DNA from: Endomicrobium sp.
GTDB lineage: Bacteria; Elusimicrobiota; Endomicrobiia; Endomicrobiales; Endomicrobiaceae
NCBI GenBank assembly: GCA_031255375.1
Contig: JAIRSP010000069.1
Coordinates: 1 to 7,620 of the forward strand
Direction of reading: 5' to 3'
DNA length: 7,620 nt
The translations under genes and the position numbers were made by a program. How positions within the stretch are numbered: position 1 is the stretch's first letter; the number at the start of each line of letters is the position of its first letter. Of the stretch, positions 6,247 through 7,620 are shown one piece after another. The notes under the pieces were generated by a model. That model ran no database searches. It was not told the origin of the DNA and saw nothing but the letters and a program-made list of their open reading frames with translations.

Positions 6247-7620
6247 TCATTTCGCAAGCACCTGTACTCTAGTTTCACGAATAACAGTAATTTTTATTTG
6301 ACCAGGATATTCTAATTCTCGTTCGACTTTTTTTGCTATATCGTGAGCTAAAAATTGCATTTGTTTATCATTGATACTTTCAGATTCTACCAGTATTCTA
6401 ATCTCTCTACCAGCTTGAATTGCATATGCTATCAGTACACCTTCGAAATTTTTAGCAATTTTTTCTAATTTTTCTAAACGCTTTAAATAATATTCTACAG
6501 ATTCACGTCTCGCACCTGGTCTTGATGCAGAAATTATATCTGCAGTAGTTATAACAAAAGCCTCTGGACTTTTTGGAAGTTCAATTCCTTCATGATGTGA
6601 CAAAATTGCATTTATCATTTTATCAGATTCACCATATTTTTTTGCTATATCAGCAGAAATTTGATGATGAGTGCCTTCAACTTCATGGTCAACAGCTTTT
6701 CCTATATCATGTAACAATGCTGCTTTTTTACAAAAAGCCACATCAACACCAAGTTCATTGGCCATTGATCCAGCAAGCCATACAACTTCCAGCGTATGTT
6801 GTAATTGATTTTGCCCATAAGAAGTTCTATATTTCAATTTTCCAAGTAATTTAATAATTTCAGGGTTAATTCCAGGAATTCCAGCATCTATCGCCGCTTG
6901 CTCTCCAACATCTTTAATGTGTTGATCCATCTCATTTTTTACTTTATCAATAGTTTCTTCAATCCTTGCAGGATGTATTCTTCCATCCACAATTAATCTC
7001 TCCAAAGATATTTTTGCTATTTGTCTTCTTACACCATCAAATGCAGAAACAGTTATAACCTCCGGTGTATCATCGATTATCAAATCAACACCGGTCAAAT
7101 GTTCGAAAGCCCTGATATTTCTACCTTCTCTTCCTATAATTCTTCCTTTTATTTCATCATTTGGAATTTGAATAGTTGATGTCGTAATATCAGCAGTATA
7201 ATCTGCCGCAATTCTTTGTATAGCAATGGAAAGAATTTCTCTAGATTTTTTATCGGCAATTTCACGTGTTTCTTGTTCAAGTTTTTGCAACAATACAATC
7301 GCATCTTGTTCTGCTTCGTTCCTCATTTCGTTTACAAGAGATTCCTTTGCTTGCTCCCTTGTCATTTCTGAAGCTTTTTCGAGATTTTTTTTTTGTTCCT
7401 CTTTTAGTTTATCAATTTCTAAAAGTTTATCGGAAAGTAATTGTTCTTTTGAAAGAATTTTTCTTTCTCTTACTATTAGATCTTTATCTTTTCTATCAAT
7501 TACATCCATTTTACGATCCAAATTACTCTCACGTTGGTTTAATCTATTTTCAGCATTATGAATGAAATGTCTTTTCTCTTTTATTTCACATTCAAATTCT
7601 TTTCTTTCTCTATCAATCAT
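6247..7620 (-). CDS. rny: Ribonuclease Y, 5' end cut by window edge
   Basis: RNase Y is a membrane-anchored endoribonuclease that starts mRNA decay in bacteria lacking RNase E. The 457 visible residues show a charged coiled coil (about 1-140), a KH RNA-binding domain with [14 protein letters not shown] (157-170) and LIIDDTPE (180-187), an HD hydrolase domain with QHTLEV (274-279), the metal-binding [13 protein letters not shown] (301-313), HH318-319, SHHEG (341-345) and [17 protein letters not shown] (358-374), and the usual C-terminus [14 protein letters not shown] (438-451). Family members are about 510-520 residues with an N-terminal membrane helix. Here roughly 60 residues, including that helix, lie beyond 7620, so the ATG in the last three bases is an internal methionine, not the start. 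The KH and HD motifs look intact, so an active enzyme is expected. Its stop lies 229 bp before ispA, and it is probably a separate transcript. Confidence 0.97.
   Translation of the reverse strand: MIDRERKEFECEIKEKRHFIHNAENRLNQRESNLDRKMDVIDRKDKDLIVRERKILSKEQLLSDKLLEIDKLKEEQKKNLEKASEMTREQAKESLVNEMRNEAEQDAIVLLQKLEQETREIADKKSREILSIAIQRIAADYTADITTSTIQIPNDEIKGRIIGREGRNIRAFEHLTGVDLIIDDTPEVITVSAFDGVRRQIAKISLERLIVDGRIHPARIEETIDKVKNEMDQHIKDVGEQAAIDAGIPGINPEIIKLLGKLKYRTSYGQNQLQHTLEVVWLAGSMANELGVDVAFCKKAALLHDIGKAVDHEVEGTHHQISADIAKKYGESDKMINAILSHHEGIELPKSPEAFVITTADIISASRPGARRESVEYYLKRLEKLEKIAKNFEGVLIAYAIQAGREIRILVESESINDKQMQFLAHDIAKKVERELEYPGQIKITVIRETRVQVLAK

Noticed and set aside
6573..6854. Plus-strand open frame of 93 codons opposite the rny HD domain.
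   Set aside because: It overlaps strongly conserved RNase Y motifs and has a low-complexity, His/Gln-rich composition typical of antisense shadow frames.
7226..7565. Plus-strand open frames of about 100-111 codons opposite rny, at 7226-7561 and 7266-7565.
   Set aside because: They mirror the coiled-coil codons of rny on the other strand, giving Ser/Phe/Leu-rich strings with no family resemblance. The rny frame is clearly the coding one.
7618..7620. ATG at the last three bases as a true start of RNase Y.
   Set aside because: It begins inside the coiled coil and would leave the protein without its membrane helix; alignment by eye with typical 510-520-residue RNase Y shows about 60 residues missing upstream.

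Overview
The window is a compact, AT-rich (roughly 25-35% G+C by eye) stretch of bacterial chromosome. All six genes are on the minus strand, so the reading order runs from 7620 down to 1: rny (RNase Y, 5' end cut by the window edge), ispA (farnesyl diphosphate synthase), dxs (1-deoxy-D-xylulose-5-phosphate synthase), leuS (leucyl-tRNA synthetase), a small exported protein best read as LptE (LPS-assembly protein), and the first 46 codons of holA (DNA polymerase III delta subunit), which runs off the window at position 1.

Layout. 7620-6247 is rny. 6246-6018 is the only sizeable gap (229 bp); it is very A+T-rich and holds a 9-bp inverted repeat, a T-run and two similar -10-like sites that could end rny transcription and start ispA-dxs. 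6017-3203 is the isoprenoid pair ispA-dxs, separated by 67 bp. 3117-1 is leuS-lptE-holA, with gaps of 29 and 22 bp. The order leuS-lptE-holA is also found in E. coli and other Gram-negative bacteria, and it helps identify the two small or partial genes. No gene-free stretch exceeds 300 bases, and I see no tRNA, rRNA, CRISPR array, insertion sequence or phage gene.

Organism. An LptE-like protein implies an outer membrane with LPS or LOS. RNase Y (rather than RNase E), the MEP isoprenoid pathway, very low G+C and many long A-runs inside genes fit a low-GC, perhaps host-associated, Gram-negative lineage. Elusimicrobiota (Endomicrobium-like) is my best guess, but Fusobacteriota, Brachyspira-like spirochaetes or a reduced deltaproteobacterium-like genome cannot be excluded from this sequence alone.

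How the genes work together. DXS makes DXP, the entry metabolite of the MEP pathway. IspA condenses the resulting C5 units to C15 farnesyl diphosphate, the precursor of undecaprenyl phosphate, the carrier lipid for peptidoglycan and O-antigen. LptE acts at the end of LPS export, so several genes serve the envelope. LeuRS (translation), HolA (clamp loader) and RNase Y (mRNA decay) are housekeeping. I did not find a new biological system here; the best leads are the missing lipobox in LptE, the altered catalytic loop of IspA, the repeated promoter-like site before ispA, and the long A-runs inside essential genes.
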